Source: a bacterium
Lineage (GTDB): Bacteria; Chloroflexota; Dormibacteria; Dormibacterales; Dormibacteraceae
Reading direction: 5' to 3'
Length of the DNA stretch: 47,144 nucleotides
Assembly: GCA_902812395.1 (NCBI GenBank)
Contig: CADDZO010000005.1
Coordinates: 1 to 47,144 of the forward strand
In this document: positions 44,735 to 47,144 of the stretch, one piece after another
Layout: each line of letters begins with the position of its first letter
Position numbering within the stretch: position 1 is the stretch's first letter
Translations under genes and position numbers: made by a program
Notes under the pieces: model-generated
Told to the model about the DNA's origin: nothing
What the model saw: the letters and a program-made list of their open reading frames with translations, nothing else
Database searches by the model: none

Positions 44735-46447
44735 ATGGATCCGGTGACCGTGGAGCTGGTCCGGCACGGGCTGGACTCGGTCGCCGCGCAGTTAAAGCGG
44801 GTCCTGATGCGGACCGCCTTCACGCCCGTGATCTACGAGGTCCTGGACTTCGCGGTGGCCCTCTACGACCGCCGCTACCGCCTGCTGGCCCAGGCACCCA
44901 GCCTGCCCCTGTTCATGGGAAGGCTGGGGTTCTGCGTCGAGGCGGCGGTGGCCGCCGCTGGCGGCGAGGCGACGCTCCGGCAGGGGGACGTCATCCTCTG
45001 CAACCTTCCCTTCGACACCGGCTCCCACCCCCAGGACTGCGCCCTGGTGACGCCGGTCTTCTGCCGCTTTGCCCTGATCGGGTACGCGGCCGTCAACGGT
45101 CGGTAACTGTTGGCGTTCCAGCCTATAATAACATGCAATGATGAACTTGAAGGAGTGGGTCGCGGCAACAGGGCGTTCATCCCGTGACCGCCTACCGCTG
45201 GTTCCGGGAAGGCAAGCTCCCGGTTCCTGCGCGCCGTCCCGGCCGGCTGATCCTGGTGGATCAGGCGCCGGTCAGTGCCGTTCCGGAGATCACGGCCGTG
45301 TATGCCCGCGCGAGGTCCCGGATCATCATCGGCGGCCCCAGACGGCGGGCGGCGTGCCACGGTCTCCGGACCTTCCGGCTCGCCTGCGAGCGGATGCTCG
45401 ACCACGGCGAGGCGGTGGTGCGGTGCTGCATCGCCGAGCTCCCCGACGGCCGCTATCTGGCCCGGGGGGCTGGACGACGACGGTGTGGGGCCGGGTGCGG
45501 TGCCCTTCGAGGTGGTGGTCGAAGTCACCGGATCCGAGATCTGCATCGACTTCTCCCGGGCCCCCGACGCCCGGCCCGGGCCCGTCAACTGCCCGCTGCC
45601 CAAGACCGTGGCCGCCAGCCGGGTGGCCGTCCTGATGCTGGCCGGGAGGGGGGAAAGCCCCAACGAGGGCCACTTTCGGCCGATCACGGTTCGCACCCGC
45701 CCTGGCTCGCTGTTCCATCCCCTGCCGCCCGCCCCGACCTTCATCGGCGGCTGGCCGGCGATGCAGGCGATCGAGGTGATCTATCGGGCACTGGCCCGGG
45801 CCGCCGCTCGCCGGGTCCCGGCCTGGAGCGGCGGCTGCCTCTGCTCCCTGGTCTGGTGGGGCACCTCGGGCGGCCTTCTTTGGGCCGACGGCTCGCCCCA
45901 TCCGGTTGGCCAGGGCGCGGATGCCGGCGGAGACGGCGCCAGCAGCCTGCTGCACCACGCCGAGAGCGCCACCAGACTGACCCCGGTCGAGGTCAGTGAG
46001 CAGAAGAACCCATGGGTGGTGGAGCGGTGCGAGCTGGCCCCCGACTCAGGCGGCGCCGGCACCCATCGGGGTGGCCTGGGAATCGATCTCCACGTCCGCC
46101 TCACCCAGGACGCCTACCTGACCGCGGTCGTCGAGCGGACCCGGTCGCTGCCCGGCGGCCTGAGCCGCGGGCTGCCGGGCTGGCCCAACCGGCTGACGGT
46201 GTGCGAGGCCGGACGCCGGGTACGGCTCGGCAAGACCACCCGGCGCTGGATCCCGGCCAGGGCCTCGATCGAGCTCCACACCGGAGGCGGGGGCGGCTAC
46301 GAGCGTCCCTCCGAGCATGACCCGGAGGCGGTGCACCGCGACCTCCGCGAGGGCTACGTGACGCCTGCCTACGTGCGCCGCCACCATCCCGAGGTCCTGG
46401 CGCTCCTGGACGGGGACCGAGCGCCGGGAGGGGCGACCGGGCGGTGA
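44735..46447 (+). pseudogene. hydantoinase B-type subunit (HyuB), copy 3, interrupted
   Basis: The N-terminal part (44735-45100) is close to copy 2: MDPVTVELVRHGLDSVAAQL, TAFTPVIYEVLDFAVALYDR, FDTGSHPQDCALVTPVFC. It stops at TAA 45104-45106 where IS607-like sequence begins. The gene resumes at about 45380 (RLACERMLDHGEAVVRCCIA), and at about 45466-45480 a G-run shifts the frame; GLDDDGVGPGAVPFEVVVEV then continues to the C-terminus (GGGGGYERPSEHDPEAVHRD) and TGA at 46447. About 100 codons around the insertion are lost. The GTGA overlap with the FAD-enzyme gene remains. The product would be inactive. Confidence 0.85.
45101..45312 (+). mobile_element. IS607-type serine resolvase remnant inserted in hyuB copy 3
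   Basis: Starting at ATG 45141 the frame reads MNLKEWVAATG. After one extra base (near 45170) the next frame continues VHPVTAYRWFREGKLPVPAR then PGRLILVD and ends near VYAR at 45301-45312. This is the MerR-like DNA-binding N-terminus and the first strand of the catalytic domain of IS607 TnpA; the serine that follows VYAR in active enzymes and the rest of the domain are gone. A TATAAT lies at 45123-45128. The left junction falls at GG, the dinucleotide IS607 prefers. No TnpB was found. Confidence 0.75.
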
Positions 46448-47144
46448 ACGGCCTGCCCGACGTGGTGGTGGTGGGCGGAGGGGCGATCGGGGCCGCCTGC
46501 GCCTACGAGCTGTCCCTTCGGGGCGCGTCGGTGACGGTTCTGGAGTCCGGCCCGGAGGTGGGGTGCGGCTGCTCCTACGGGAGTGCGGGGCTGGTGGGAG
46601 CGACCATCGTCTCGCCGCTGGCCAGTCCCCAGGCGCTGCGGGAGGGGCTTCGCTGGCTGGGCCGGCGCACGGTGCCGGTGTCCATCCGGCTCCGACCAGC
46701 CCTGCTTCCCTGGCTGGCCAGGTTCGGGCTGGCCTGCCGCCGAGGGAGGTTTCGCCGGGCCGAGGCGGTGCTGGCCCCCCTGGGGCGGGAGTCCTTCCGG
46801 TTGCACCTCGCCTACGCCGAGGCGGGACTCGATCTCGGACTGGTACAGCGCGGGATCCTCATGGTCTGGGAGACGGAGGAAGGGCTGGTGGCCGGCCGGG
46901 AGGAGCTGCGCCGCAGTGCGAAGGAGGCGGCCATGCTCGGCCCTGGAGAGGCCTCGGCGGCCGAGCCACTCCTTCGCCCCACTGCCGCCGGGGCCGCCCT
47001 GGTGACCGAGGCGGCGCATGCCGACAGCGCCCGGTGGACGCGCGGGGTGATGCAGGGGGCGGTGGCCCGGGGTGCCCGAGTGAGGACCGGGGTCGAGGTC
47101 CGGCGGGTCATGGTGCGGGGCGGCCGGGTGGAGGCGGTGGAGAC
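46444..47144 (+). CDS. FAD-dependent amino-acid oxidase/dehydrogenase (DAO family), N-terminal part
   Basis: Partial: 233 codons from GTG 46444, open to the window end. The GTG overlaps the hyuB copy 3 stop (GTGA). The N-terminal dinucleotide-binding motif DVVVVGGGAIGAACAYELSL then VTVLESGPEV is the Rossmann fold of DadA/glycine-oxidase-type enzymes. SYGSAGLVGATIVSPLASP resembles the DadA region after the FAD motif. AEPLLRPTAAGAALVTEAAH and DSARWTRGVMQGAVARGARV match the substrate-domain crossover. A D-amino-acid dehydrogenase or related oxidase is likely, in keeping with hydantoin or cyclic-amide metabolism nearby. Confidence 0.85.
   Translation, partial: MNGLPDVVVVGGGAIGAACAYELSLRGASVTVLESGPEVGCGCSYGSAGLVGATIVSPLASPQALREGLRWLGRRTVPVSIRLRPALLPWLARFGLACRRGRFRRAEAVLAPLGRESFRLHLAYAEAGLDLGLVQRGILMVWETEEGLVAGREELRRSAKEAAMLGPGEASAAEPLLRPTAAGAALVTEAAHADSARWTRGVMQGAVARGARVRTGVEVRRVMVRGGRVEAVE

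Noticed and set aside
28980-45312. TnpB genes or guide-RNA-type ends beside the IS200/IS605 and IS607 relics
   Set aside because: No RuvC-like motifs, zinc-finger C-rich tail or conserved end structure was found next to either relic.

Overview
The window is GC-rich bacterial DNA (about two thirds G+C by eye) with densely packed operons. Start and stop codons often overlap as GTGA, ATGA or TGATG. A respiratory cluster with paired CydA-like subunits and a b6-type cytochrome b, together with hydantoinase/peptide-ABC and sugar-ABC operons, suggests a heterotrophic aerobe. Chloroflexota or a neighbouring terrabacterial lineage is the most likely source. That placement is an inference; no rRNA or other phylogenetic marker is present.

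Layout. (1) 1-6245, plus strand: the tail of an ABC ATPase and its permease, then an unusual electron-transfer cluster. Its order is CydA-like subunit, 80-residue membrane protein, Rieske protein, cytochrome b, second CydA-like subunit, a cupredoxin-like lipoprotein that has lost its copper ligands, and a small unknown protein. No CydB, cytochrome c or CXXCH motif is present in this stretch. (2) 6251-7965: a divergent pair, a transglutaminase-like/Crp fusion regulator (minus) and a single-domain response regulator (plus). (3) 7966-11146: a decarboxylase-type amidohydrolase, then a decayed nucleotidyltransferase/HEPN toxin-antitoxin pair. (4) 11147-18975, minus: a complete sugar operon, lacI, FGGY kinase, rbsA-, rbsC- and rbsB-like genes, and a fucose/arabinose-isomerase-type enzyme. 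It has a readable promoter and tandem LacI operators. (5) 19665-24116: flavin reductase, an alpha/beta-hydrolase with no usable catalytic triad, formamidase, and a NodB-type deacetylase. (6) 24302-28779: Fpg DNA glycosylase and ClpB (divergent), and a threonine/serine dehydratase. (7) 28980-30693: a graveyard of an IS200/IS605 TnpA remnant, an IS21 IstA remnant split by a 40-bp insertion containing a perfect 26-bp palindrome, and a broken dppC-like gene. (8) 30715-43851, minus: a nine-gene operon dppA-hyuA-hyuB-dppC-dppB-dppD-dppF-hyuA-hyuB. It combines a whole peptide-type ABC importer with two ATP-dependent hydantoinase/oxoprolinase-type enzymes. (9) 43987-47144, plus: a divergent GntR regulator, a third hyuB broken by an IS607-type resolvase remnant, and the start of an FAD-dependent amino-acid oxidase/dehydrogenase.

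How the parts work together. The first cluster looks like a quinol-oxidising b6c-type core that may pass electrons directly to CydA-like partners. The sugar operon imports and phosphorylates one sugar under LacI control. The large hyu/dpp operon would import a cyclic amide or small peptide and open it with ATP, under the neighbouring GntR regulator, while the FAD enzyme may oxidise the amino acid released. The best candidates for undescribed biology are the CydA-like/bc cluster, the pseudo-transglutaminase-Crp fusion, and the palindromic insertion with 7-bp flanking repeats.
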